Part shown: positions 28,799-37,595 of the stretch, in pieces
Position numbering within the stretch: position 1 is the first letter of the stretch
Layout of the letters: each line of letters starts with the position of its first letter
Assembly (NCBI GenBank): GCA_946221025.1
Contig: CAMIMS010000002.1
Span: 11,815 to 75,814, forward strand
Length of the DNA: 64,000 nt
Origin: an uncultured Pseudoclavibacter sp.
GTDB taxonomy: Bacteria; Actinomycetota; Actinomycetes; Actinomycetales; Microbacteriaceae
Reading direction: 5' to 3'
Program-made: the position numbers and the translations under genes
Notes under the pieces: generated by a model
Seen by the model: only the letters and a program-made list of their open reading frames with translations
Database searches by the model: none
What the model was told of the DNA's origin: nothing

Positions 28799-29182
28799 TC
28801 AGGCCTTAGCCGCCTCTGACTTCTCGGTCTTGGCGTCGCTCGTCTTCGCGCTAGCGGTGGGTTTGGTGCGACCGACGAGGCTCAGACGATCGAACAGATC
28901 GGCGTCGCCCGCCGTGCGGCTGGGCGCGAGGCCGAACGCGAGCCAAGCGGCAACCGCCGCCGCGGCGATCAGCGTGATCGCCCAGATCCACCAGGTTTCG
29001 TATGCGAGCCACGCGAATCCCGGAACACCTCCGAGCCAACTGAGCGCCTCCCAGATGACGAGCGCAGTGGCGGCGCTCGATGCGGGGATCAGTAGCCCAC
29101 CGACACTCTTGCGATCGGGCGAGACAAATGCCAACAGCAAACCGAGAGCGAAGGCGATGCCTCCAACAATCGCGAGTTCCAT
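28799..29182 (-). CDS. Hypothetical small membrane protein
   Basis: A 127-residue protein starting 15 bases after the DUF3107 gene ends, so the two are probably one operon closed by the terminator at 28711-28747. It has about three hydrophobic helices (residues 2-20, 32-50 and 65-85, with AWLAYETWWIWAITLI near the third) and a Lys/Ala/Ser-rich cytoplasmic tail ending KTSDAKTEKSEAAKA. It resembles no named family I can recognise. Membrane proteins of this size accompany DUF3107 in several Microbacteriaceae as far as I recall, but that is not evidence of function. Confidence 0.65.
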   Translation of the reverse strand: MELAIVGGIAFALGLLLAFVSPDRKSVGGLLIPASSAATALVIWEALSWLGGVPGFAWLAYETWWIWAITLIAAAAVAAWLAFGLAPSRTAGDADLFDRLSLVGRTKPTASAKTSDAKTEKSEAAKA

Positions 29183-29197
29183 ATTCGCTTGCCCGCG

Positions 29198-29422
29198 CTA
29201 GGCGATGAACCCGACCTGGCGGGTCTGGTCGCTGCCGATCTCCACGTAGAGCACGCGGTCCGCGCGAACCAGGTAGACGCGGTCACGAGAATCCTGGAGG
29301 CGAATCACGCCACTTCCCTCGGTGAGGGCGTCGCTGATCTGCGCCTCAATCTCGCTCGCCGACTGCGACGTCTCAAACTGCAGTTCACGGGGTGCCTGCT
29401 GGAGACCGATGCGAAGTTCCAC
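29198..29422 (-). CDS. DUF3107 protein
   Basis: A 74-residue conserved actinobacterial protein. GTG 29422 gives the family start VELRIGLQQAPRELQFE and is preceded by GAAAGG; the longer open frame to 29494 adds 24 residues without similarity. The fold reads as strand, helix and two strands (SASEIEAQISDALTEG, then GVIRLQDSRDRVYLVRADRV, then VLYVEIGS). DUF3107 proteins are nearly universal in actinobacteria, have been proposed to bind ATP, and lie in the same conserved neighbourhood as RhlE and the ferritin-like gene. Function is unknown. It is divergent from the AdnA-like gene. Confidence 0.88.
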   Translation of the reverse strand: MELRIGLQQAPRELQFETSQSASEIEAQISDALTEGSGVIRLQDSRDRVYLVRADRVLYVEIGSDQTRQVGFIA

Positions 29423-29521
29423 GTCGTGCCTTTCCTCGTTCGGCGCGCAGGTTTGACCAACAGCGGGTGTCGGGTGCGCGCCCGGGCCAGCCATTAAGGG
29501 TACTCGGCGCGCGAACTCAGA

Positions 29522-32500
29522 ATGTCGGTGGTCGCGGATACGGTTTCGAATATGACCAGAAACCCGGCTGCATCACCGTCGATCACGCTCGACTCGTCTC
29601 AGCGCGCCGTGCTCGAGGCGGTGCGTGCGGGCCGGTCGCTTGCCGTGATTGGCGCACCCGGGACTGGCAAAAGTACGGCGCTCATCGAATCGGTGACGGC
29701 GCTGATCAACGACGGCGTCCACCCCGATGAGGTGCTCGTGCTCGGGAGCGACCGTCGGGCAAGCGCCCGGTTACGAGATGCGCTCGCGCAGCGTCTGCGC
29801 ATGACGGGCACCGGAACCCTCGGCCGCTCGGTGCTCTCGGTCGCATTCGAACTCGTGCGTCACGATCGCGCCGCGCGCGGGCTCGATGAGCCGCGACTGA
29901 TCACCGGCGCCGATGAAGATTCGGCGCTCGCTGAGGTCCTCGAAGAAGAGGCCGCCGCCGGCGCCGTTGGCTGGCCGGATCCCATCGGCCCCGATGTGCT
30001 GCGCCTGAGGGGATTTCGCGCTGAGGCGCGCGACATGCTGGCGCTTCTTGCCGAGCACGATCTCGAACCGGAAGATCTCGCGCTGCTCGAGCGGCACGAG
30101 CCCCTGTGGGGTTCTGTCGCGAAACTGGCCGAGGCATACCGGGAAGCGCAAAGCTGGAGGAGCGAATCGGCCTTCTCGGCTCCCGAACTCGCGAATGAAG
30201 CGGTCAGCGTCCTCGCCGAGCGCATCGGCGCTCCCAAGCCGAATGCGGTGTTCGGGCGGGTTCGGTTCGTGCTCGCCGATGATGCGCAGGAGCTGCCGGA
30301 ATCATCCAGGCGGCTGATCGAAGCATTCGAAACTGTCGGCGCGAACGTCGTCACTTTCGGTGACCCGGATGTTGCGACCGGCGGTTTTCACGGAGCGCGC
30401 GCCGAGCACGCGACATCGTGGCGTCAGCCGGGGCTGGCTCGCCCCGATCGCGTTGTGCTCGAAACCGTGCATCGCCACGGCAGTGAGATTCGGGATGCGA
30501 TCGACGGTGTCGTTCAACGAATCGGCGTCTCATCAGGGGTCGCTGAGCACCGAATGGCGCGTGCTGCGCAACCGCTCCCGCCGCGCGGTGGAGAGGATTC
30601 GCCCATCGGCTTGGGTTGGCAGTCGCCTCAGCCCGTCACCGCGACGATCGCCGAGCACGCCGTCGCCGAATCTGAGCGCATTGCCGCGTACCTGCGGGAA
30701 CTGCATTTGGGTGCGGGCATCGCGTACGCCGAGATGAGTGTTGTCGCCAGGAGCGCAGCCGCACTGGCCCCCTTGGCGAGGCTCTTAGCGCGGCACGACA
30801 TACCGACGACTCGCACGCTCGCGCCCGACGCGATCGACGAACCCGCTGTCGTCGCGCTCGTCGATCTCACCGACATCGCATCGGGGGTGCGGGCGCTCAC
30901 GCCCGAAGCGATCTTCTCGCTCGCCACGAGCCCGCTGGGAGGAGTGACCGAATCCGAGATGCGCGCCGTTCGCCGGGCGCTGCGGCTCGCCGAGCGACAA
31001 ACCGGAAGTGTTCGCCCGACTTCCGAACTGCTGCTTGAAGCAATACGCGCTCGAGCCGCACTCATTGACCTCGACGCGGGCGAGCGGGAACCGGTAGGCC
31101 GTCCCGATCCGCTCTGGTCGCTGGAGCGCGCGGCGGCGCCCGCGGTTCGATCGGGCGTCGCGGCGCTTGCGCGAATCGCCCGTGCGATGCGCGCCGCGAA
31201 CGAGTCGGCAGCGCAGTCTGGCGCCGCCGATGAAGTCCTATTCGCGGCGTGGGATGCACTCGGTGTTGCCGAACCCTGGCGGCGCGAAGCGCTTGGGCAC
31301 GGGGCGGTCGCCGATCGGGCGAACGATCGCCTCGACGCGATCGTCGCGCTCTTCGACTCGGCGAAACGGTTCGTTGAACGCACACCCGACGCGCCTGTCG
31401 GGGTGTTCCTCACCGAGTGGTCGTCTCGGCGGGTGATGGCCGACTCGCTCGCGAAACGCATCGATGAGGCGGGTGTGGTTCTCACCACACCGGCGGGTCT
31501 CATCGGGCGGGAGTTCGAAGCGGTCGTCGTCTCCGGCCTGAACGAGGGCGCGTGGCCGAACCTGCGCCTGCGCGATCCGCTGCTGCGCGCGGGGCGGCTC
31601 AGCGATGCACTGCGCGCGAACGGTGAGCCGGTGGCACGCTCCGTGGCCGACCGGCGCACCGAGGTCCTTCACGATGAGCTTCGGTTGCTCGCGAAAACGC
31701 TCGGTTCGGCCAAACGCTTCGTGCTTCTGGCTGCGGTGCGTTCCGAAGAGAGCGAACCGAGTCCCGTGATCGACTGGCCCAGTCCCCCCGATTGGCGGGG
31801 CTCGGTGCTCGATGGCGCGAGCGACCTGAGATCGCTAACGGCGATGCTTCGGCGAGACGCGCAGGCTGGCACCGGTTCGGGTCACGAGCACGAACAGCGT
31901 CGAGCAGTAGCCCGATCGGCTCTTGGCCAACTGGCATCCGCGAATGTGCCGGGCGCAGCGCCCGAGAGCTGGCTCAGCCTCACCGAACGCACGACCGAAG
32001 CGCCAATCACCGCCGGCCCAGACAGCGTTGAAACGACAGTGATTCGGCTTTCCCCATCCGGGGTGGATGCGTTCGAAACGTGCCCCGTTGATTGGTTCGT
32101 CAGCCGGCACGGCGGCTCGCCGCTCACGTCGAATATGGGGCTCGGCGTGCTCGTGCACGCTGCCGGCGAACGCGACTTCGCATCCCTCGATGAACGGTTC
32201 GAGTTCGTGCGCTCGCAGCTGTGGCAGATCAGCCCAGCATCGGAATTCGAGCGCGATGCGCTCACGAAAAAGGCCCGTCACCTCGTTGAGAACCTGAGCG
32301 AGTACCTGCATCGGCAGGCGATCGCGGACGTGACGGTGCTTGGCGTCGAGCGACCGTTCCTGCTCGAGATCGACGGCGCGTCGTACCTGTCGCTCCCGGT
32401 AACCGTGCGGGTGAGCGGAACAATCGACCGGATTGAACAGCTTGCGGGGTCGGGCGCAATCCGAATCGTCGACTTCAAAACGGGCAAGAACAAGCAGTCC

Positions 32501-33031
32501 GCCGCCGATGTCGCGATCAATCCGCAGCTGGGCACCTATCGCCTCGCGATCGCGGAGGGGGTTGTGGGCGAGGCTCGGGGAGCCGAATCTGTCGACCCGG
32601 GTGACGACGGCACTGGCCAACCGGGTCTGCCGCCAAGCATCGATCCGGGCGGGCCGATCCCGGCCGATCCACCGGTGGACGCAGCGGTGCTCGTCTACCT
32701 CGGCACCCCCGAACCGGCCGAAGTGCAGCAGACCGTGCCGGCGAACCCCGCGAACAGGGATGCGCTTGATGAGCTCAACGAGGACGGTGCCTGGATGCGT
32801 GGTGTGCGTGAGCGGCTCGTTCGCGTCGCACACGGCATGGCAGGCATTGACATCGAGTCGCTCGACGCCGAAATCGGGCAGGCACGTGACCCGTTCGTGC
32901 CGCCGAACGCTGCAGTGGACGGTGCGCTACAGCGGCGAGTGTTCCGGTTTCATCCCGAACAGCACTGCGACGCGTTCGGCGCCGCCGACAAGCTTTGCGC
33001 GATTCACCGCATCCCGGAGGTGACCGAGTAA
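29522..33031 (+). CDS. AdnA-like helicase-nuclease subunit (UvrD-like plus RecB nuclease)
   Basis: A 1169-residue protein that probably pairs with the next gene as an AdnAB-type double-strand-break resection machine, the actinobacterial counterpart of RecBCD and AddAB. The N-terminal motor has Walker A IGAPGTGKSTAL and the AdnA-type Walker B RFVLADDAQELPESS. A long middle region follows, and the C-terminal RecB-like nuclease has RIVDFKTGKNKQ with the catalytic Asp and Lys. Four cysteines normally hold a 4Fe-4S cluster in AdnA/AddB. Here the first (ETCPVDWF) and two late ones (EQHCDAF and DKLCAIH) are seen, and the CxxC partner is Phe. ATG 29522 is the assumed start; ATG 29552 is possible. No ribosome-binding site is evident. 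Confidence 0.85.
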   Translation: MSVVADTVSNMTRNPAASPSITLDSSQRAVLEAVRAGRSLAVIGAPGTGKSTALIESVTALINDGVHPDEVLVLGSDRRASARLRDALAQRLRMTGTGTLGRSVLSVAFELVRHDRAARGLDEPRLITGADEDSALAEVLEEEAAAGAVGWPDPIGPDVLRLRGFRAEARDMLALLAEHDLEPEDLALLERHEPLWGSVAKLAEAYREAQSWRSESAFSAPELANEAVSVLAERIGAPKPNAVFGRVRFVLADDAQELPESSRRLIEAFETVGANVVTFGDPDVATGGFHGARAEHATSWRQPGLARPDRVVLETVHRHGSEIRDAIDGVVQRIGVSSGVAEHRMARAAQPLPPRGGEDSPIGLGWQSPQPVTATIAEHAVAESERIAAYLRELHLGAGIAYAEMSVVARSAAALAPLARLLARHDIPTTRTLAPDAIDEPAVVALVDLTDIASGVRALTPEAIFSLATSPLGGVTESEMRAVRRALRLAERQTGSVRPTSELLLEAIRARAALIDLDAGEREPVGRPDPLWSLERAAAPAVRSGVAALARIARAMRAANESAAQSGAADEVLFAAWDALGVAEPWRREALGHGAVADRANDRLDAIVALFDSAKRFVERTPDAPVGVFLTEWSSRRVMADSLAKRIDEAGVVLTTPAGLIGREFEAVVVSGLNEGAWPNLRLRDPLLRAGRLSDALRANGEPVARSVADRRTEVLHDELRLLAKTLGSAKRFVLLAAVRSEESEPSPVIDWPSPPDWRGSVLDGASDLRSLTAMLRRDAQAGTGSGHEHEQRRAVARSALGQLASANVPGAAPESWLSLTERTTEAPITAGPDSVETTVIRLSPSGVDAFETCPVDWFVSRHGGSPLTSNMGLGVLVHAAGERDFASLDERFEFVRSQLWQISPASEFERDALTKKARHLVENLSEYLHRQAIADVTVLGVERPFLLEIDGASYLSLPVTVRVSGTIDRIEQLAGSGAIRIVDFKTGKNKQSAADVAINPQLGTYRLAIAEGVVGEARGAESVDPGDDGTGQPGLPPSIDPGGPIPADPPVDAAVLVYLGTPEPAEVQQTVPANPANRDALDELNEDGAWMRGVRERLVRVAHGMAGIDIESLDAEIGQARDPFVPPNAAVDGALQRRVFRFHPEQHCDAFGAADKLCAIHRIPEVTE

Positions 33032-36000
33032 TGACGCACGACACGCAGCCAATCCCGCGCCGCGACATCACGCACGACGACATCGCCCGCGCACTGGCCG
33101 CCCCGAGCGGAAAGGCGCCGTCCCTCCCGACCGACGAGCAATTGCGCGTGCTCGATGCGCCCTTCGCCCCGACGCTGGTCATGGCCGGCGCGGGGTCTGG
33201 GAAAACGCACACGATGACCGGCCGCATCCTCTCGCTCATCGTGCGCGAGGGGCAAGAACCAGCGAGCATTCTCGGACTGACCTTCACGCGGAAAGCGGCC
33301 GGAGAGTTGCGGGCGCGGGTGCGTTCGGGCATCGCGAGCGTTCGGCGTGCGGGTCTTCTCGATGAGGGCACGCTCGAGATGCCCGAAATCACCACCTACA
33401 ACTCCTACGCGAACGCCGTCTACCGAGACAACGCGCTCGTGATCGGCGTCGAGCCCGATGCGACCCTGCTCGATGAAGCGAGCGCCTGGATGCTCATGCG
33501 CTCCATCATTCGCGACTCCACCGACGACCGCCTGCTCGATATGGATCTCGGCCTCGCCTCGCTCACCCAGCGGGCGCTCGACCTCGCACGTGCCGCGCGG
33601 GAGAACGATGTGTCCGCGGATGACATCACCGCGTACGCGCACGCAATGCGCGATCACCTGCTGTCGCTGCCGAGCGAGCGCGCGAGAAAATCCGGCGAAC
33701 CGCTGAAGATCGTTCGCGATACCGCGGCGACGATCAGCGAACTGGAGCCTCTCGCGGAACTCGCCCGGGCGTACGAGCGCGCAAAGCGCGAACGCGGGTT
33801 CCTCGAGTTCTCCGACCAGGTGCAGGGCGCGGCGGAGATCTGCCAGTCCAGTCCCGGTGTTGCTGACGAGCTGCGGGAACGCGCCCGGCACGTGATTCTC
33901 GACGAGTACCAGGACACATCCGTCGGACAGGTTCGCTTCTTGAGCGCTCTGTTCCACGACCAGAGCGTCATGGCCGTCGGTGACCCCAAACAGGCGATCT
34001 ACGGCTGGCGCGGCGCGAGTAGCGGCACGATGGAGCGCTTTCACGACGATTTCTCCCGTGCGCCCGGCACCGCCCGAGCCGTTCTCACCCTCTCAACCAG
34101 TTGGCGAAATGACGCCCGCATCCTGGATGCGGCCAATGCCATTGCGGCAAAGCTCCCCGGCGCCGACGACATCCCCGAACTCCGAGCCCGCGATGGAGCC
34201 GGAACCGGTGAAATCACGCTCATTGGCGCGGCAACCGAAGCGGAGGAAGCTGTGCTCGCGGCACGCTCCTGCGCAGAACTGCTTGATGCGGGCCGTGCGG
34301 GCGGTACGACACCGCCGACGATCGCGATGCTGTTCCGACGCCGCGCACCCATGGCGACATTTGCGAGAGCCCTCAGTGACGCCGGAGTGCCTCACCACGT
34401 TGTCGGACTTGGGGGAGTGATCACCTCGCCCGAGGTCACCGATCTCATGGCGTTTCTGCGCGTCGCGTTCGATCCGGATTCCGGAAACTGGCTCATCCGA
34501 CTCCTACTCGGCCCGCACGTGGGCCTCGGGCCCGCCGATATCCAGCAGTTGCACGCCGTGTCCAGGCGCCTCGCCCACCTCGACCACGACCTGAATCCCA
34601 CCGAGCGACACGATGCGGGCGAAGAGGCGATCGATCTGGGTGCCGATAGCGTGACGCTCCTTGAAGCCGTCGAGGCAATGAGCTCCCCCCGGGTAGCCGC
34701 GAAGATCCGGCATGGGATGAGCGACGATGCCGTGAATCGTCTGGCCTCGTTCTCTCGACTCATCGCCGGGATTCGCTCGCTTCACCATCTGCCGGTCACA
34801 ACGATTGTCGAAGAGACGATTCGCCTCACGCGACTCGACATTGAAACGGTCGCGAATCCCGGCAACACCGCCGGTAGGCGCAACCTCGACGCGTTCTCCG
34901 ACGCCATCGCGAGCATGCCCGCACTGCAGCGAAGCGTTGGTATCGCCGAGGCGCTGGACTGGCTCGAAGCGCAACGCGACCGCGACGACATCGCAATCAC
35001 GCCGCCCGAGCCGGAACCCGGCACAGTGCAGCTGATCACCATGCACGGCGCGAAGGGTCTCGAATGGGACCGCGTGATCATTCCCCGCAGTGTCGAGAAG
35101 GAATTCCCGCAGGCATCGCGCTCGAGCACGGGGTGGCTCTCGCGCGGCGTTCTGCCGTATGAGCTTCGCGCGGATGGGGATGCGTTGCCGGTGCTCGATT
35201 GGCGAGGCGCCACGACCCAGCAAGAACTCGACCGAGCGGTCAAGGCCTTCAAAGCCGATGTGACCGCGCACCAGCAGCTCGAAGAGAGGCGGCTCGCGTA
35301 CGTTGCGATGACGCGCGCCAGGAAATCGCTCATCCTCACCGCCGCCCCCTGGAGCACCGGCCGGGTAACGCCTCGCGACTGGTCGGCATTCATCCAGGAG
35401 CTGGTCGAGGCGGGTGTGCTCGATCAGACGCAGGTTCCGGTTCTCGACCTCGACGATCGCGATGGCGCCGCTGACATCGACCATCCGGTGTGGCCGCGGC
35501 CCTTCGCGTCAGCTGAGTCGATCGAGCACGCGCGCGAGGCGGCGCACGCTGTCGAAATCGCACGCGGCACCACCCTCGCAATCTCGTCAGCCGCCGCATC
35601 TGCGTCGAGCAGCGCGGACACATCTGCGCTTGCCCCCGCGGGCGACGACGGGCCAGAGGGTCAGTGGGCTGCGGCGATCGACCTGTTGCTCCGGGAGCGA
35701 GCCGAACGCTCCGCGCCACCGGCTCCGCGGCTGCCCGAGCGAATCCCCGCGAGCCGGTTCCACGAGATCATCCGCTCGCCCGGCGACGTCGTCGCGCAAC
35801 TACGGCGTCCGATGCCGACGAAACCGCATCGGCAAACCCGGCTCGGCACCATGTTCCACGCCTGGGTGCAGGCCCGATACGAAGCCCCCGCCGGTATCAG
35901 CCACCTGTTCGACGACGAGGTGCTCGAACTCGGCGATGACGAACTCGCCCTGCTCGGTCTCGAAGAGGCGACGCAGGCCGACCAGGTCCGTCTGCGCGAC

Positions 36001-36381
36001 CTGCAGGAACGCTTCCTTGGCACCGCCTGGGCGAGCAAGCGTCCCATCGCCGTCGAACAGAGCATCGAGGTGCCGCTCGGCGAGCAAACCGTGCTCTGCA
36101 AGATCGACGCGGTCTTCGACGACGGCGATGGCAAAGTTCGCGTGGTGGATTGGAAGACCGGTAAAAAGCCCGAAGACGAGACATCAGTCTGGGAGCGACA
36201 ACTCCAGCTCGCGCTGTACACCCTCGCGTGGTCGAAGCATTCGGGGGTGCCGATTGACCGCATCCGCGCGACGCTCGTGTACATCGCGACGGGGGATGAG
36301 GTCACCTTCGACTCGGTTGAATCTGAAGAGCGACTGGCGCACCTACTCGAAGAAGCCCAGCGCAGCCTCACCGAGGGGTGA
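33031..36381 (+). CDS. AdnB-like UvrD/REP helicase with C-terminal PD-(D/E)XK nuclease
   Basis: The second and probably leading motor of the AdnAB-type complex, 1116 residues. It begins on the last base of the preceding stop (TAATG), so the subunits are translationally coupled. All helicase motifs are intact: I VMAGAGSGKTHTM, Ia LTFTRKAAGELRARV, II VILDEYQDTS, III AVGDPKQAIYGWRGA, V QLITMHGAKGLEWDRVIIP and VI LAYVAMTRARKSLI. The nuclease domain near the C-terminus has KIDAVFDDG and VRVVDWKTGKKPE, with catalytic Asp and Lys. The role in end resection is inferred from the mycobacterial AdnAB pair. Its 3' end overlaps a convergent gene by 14 bases. Confidence 0.92.
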   Translation: MTHDTQPIPRRDITHDDIARALAAPSGKAPSLPTDEQLRVLDAPFAPTLVMAGAGSGKTHTMTGRILSLIVREGQEPASILGLTFTRKAAGELRARVRSGIASVRRAGLLDEGTLEMPEITTYNSYANAVYRDNALVIGVEPDATLLDEASAWMLMRSIIRDSTDDRLLDMDLGLASLTQRALDLARAARENDVSADDITAYAHAMRDHLLSLPSERARKSGEPLKIVRDTAATISELEPLAELARAYERAKRERGFLEFSDQVQGAAEICQSSPGVADELRERARHVILDEYQDTSVGQVRFLSALFHDQSVMAVGDPKQAIYGWRGASSGTMERFHDDFSRAPGTARAVLTLSTSWRNDARILDAANAIAAKLPGADDIPELRARDGAGTGEITLIGAATEAEEAVLAARSCAELLDAGRAGGTTPPTIAMLFRRRAPMATFARALSDAGVPHHVVGLGGVITSPEVTDLMAFLRVAFDPDSGNWLIRLLLGPHVGLGPADIQQLHAVSRRLAHLDHDLNPTERHDAGEEAIDLGADSVTLLEAVEAMSSPRVAAKIRHGMSDDAVNRLASFSRLIAGIRSLHHLPVTTIVEETIRLTRLDIETVANPGNTAGRRNLDAFSDAIASMPALQRSVGIAEALDWLEAQRDRDDIAITPPEPEPGTVQLITMHGAKGLEWDRVIIPRSVEKEFPQASRSSTGWLSRGVLPYELRADGDALPVLDWRGATTQQELDRAVKAFKADVTAHQQLEERRLAYVAMTRARKSLILTAAPWSTGRVTPRDWSAFIQELVEAGVLDQTQVPVLDLDDRDGAADIDHPVWPRPFASAESIEHAREAAHAVEIARGTTLAISSAAASASSSADTSALAPAGDDGPEGQWAAAIDLLLRERAERSAPPAPRLPERIPASRFHEIIRSPGDVVAQLRRPMPTKPHRQTRLGTMFHAWVQARYEAPAGISHLFDDEVLELGDDELALLGLEEATQADQVRLRDLQERFLGTAWASKRPIAVEQSIEVPLGEQTVLCKIDAVFDDGDGKVRVVDWKTGKKPEDETSVWERQLQLALYTLAWSKHSGVPIDRIRATLVYIATGDEVTFDSVESEERLAHLLEEAQRSLTEG

Positions 36382-37450
36382 TCGGCGTGTCACCGTCGAG
36401 CGAGTCGCCCCTCTCAACCGGTCCGCTCTCGGAGCGCAGCGGGTCGGCGTTGCGCTCGCGCACCGATTGCGCATCCCGAAGCAACTCCCGCACGCCCTCA
36501 AGGTCAAGCACCGGAAGCGTTTCGTGCACGATCGGGGTGTCGGCTGCATCGGCGACGCGGTGCATGAGCCGTTCCAGAAGCGCCTGGTAGCGCGTCGCGG
36601 ACCGGTCGTCATCGCGCTCGACCGCATCCGTGAGCGCATCCGCGAGCTCAATCTCGCTGTAGAGCCGAGCGCGCTGGCGCACCTGGCGATCAACGCTGGA
36701 CCCCCGGGCAGCCGCATACGCATCGTGAAACGCGCGCTCCGCCGACGCCGACAGCGCACCCGTGAAAGCGAGGTCGCGCGCTGGGTCACCTGTGCCGAGT
36801 TTCGCCCAACCGGTGACCGCGACGAGCTCGTGCCCGTCGACCAGCAGTGATCCGAAGCGCATCGACCCGTGCGTGACCCCGGCGTGCGCCTGCCACATCG
36901 CGGCGTCACCAATGGCCGTGAACCAGCGCCGCTCAAGCGTCACCGGCAACCGGCCCGTGGCCTTCGCGCGCTCGACGCTGGTCGTTGCGGCATCTCGCTC
37001 ATCGGCGATCGAGCGCTCGGGCAGACCAGCGTCAGCGATGAACTCGGTCGGCAGCGCGTGAATGGCCGCGACCGCATTCGCGATCTCACCGATCAGCGGG
37101 GAATTCTCCGGCAGATCGGAACTGCCCGGAACCACGCCCTCGAGGTAGTTCGTGACGGCCACCGAGCCGTCTTCGATCATCGCGACACCGATCGGCTGCG
37201 GCACCGCGAATGGCAGTCGCGAGCGCACCCCGTCCGACATCGCCCGCAATGCCTGCACCGAGCGCAACTGTCGATCTGACGCGCGTGGGGTGTCCGCCTT
37301 TCGCGAAACGAGCAGGTTGCCGTCGCTATCGCGCAACACCGCCGCATCGTCAAGGCCCTGACCCGCAGGCGCAGCGGTGACGCTGACCACCTCGAGCTGC
37401 GGCACGGCGAAGGTGGCGAGGGCTGCGAGTTCGAGGATGCGCGGATGCAT
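36368..37450 (-). CDS. Aminoglycoside-phosphotransferase-fold protein, probable pseudokinase
   Basis: A 360-residue protein of the phosphotransferase/choline kinase fold. The beta-rich N-lobe has VAVTNYLEGVVPG at the hinge, and the C-lobe has the tell-tale phrase GTGDPARDLAFTGALS. The catalytic loop, normally HGDxxxxN, reads HGSMRFGS at residues 194-201, so the catalytic Asp and the metal-binding Asn are both Ser. The later Mg-binding DW pair is GW (residues 214-215). Kinase activity is therefore unlikely. The gene sits in a DNA repair block, convergent with AdnB and divergent from nudC. TACCCT lies 6 bases before the ATG, a leaderless start. Confidence 0.8.
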   Translation of the reverse strand: MHPRILELAALATFAVPQLEVVSVTAAPAGQGLDDAAVLRDSDGNLLVSRKADTPRASDRQLRSVQALRAMSDGVRSRLPFAVPQPIGVAMIEDGSVAVTNYLEGVVPGSSDLPENSPLIGEIANAVAAIHALPTEFIADAGLPERSIADERDAATTSVERAKATGRLPVTLERRWFTAIGDAAMWQAHAGVTHGSMRFGSLLVDGHELVAVTGWAKLGTGDPARDLAFTGALSASAERAFHDAYAAARGSSVDRQVRQRARLYSEIELADALTDAVERDDDRSATRYQALLERLMHRVADAADTPIVHETLPVLDLEGVRELLRDAQSVRERNADPLRSESGPVERGDSLDGDTPITPR

Positions 37451-37456
37451 GCTCCA

Positions 37457-37462
37457 AGGGTA
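37457..37462 (-). promoter_or_regulatory. -10 element of the phosphotransferase-fold gene (leaderless)
   Basis: TACCCT on the minus strand lies 6 bases before the ATG at 37450. Confidence 0.45.
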
Positions 37463-37582
37463 GGAGGAGCCGCCGCTCCCGAGGCGTAAGCGCGCATCGT
37501 CGGCACGTCACGCGGCCGGGGAACCCGCTTGTGTGCTTGCCGAGGGCGGTTTCGACCCGGGCCGGAGGTCACCGCTCTCGCC

Positions 37583-37588
37583 TACAAT
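37583..37588 (+). promoter_or_regulatory. -10 element of nudC (leaderless)
   Basis: TACAAT, the best consensus match of the leaderless set, lies 7 bases before ATG 37596. No -35 element is at the right distance. Confidence 0.6.
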
Positions 37589-37595
37589 TTCGCTG

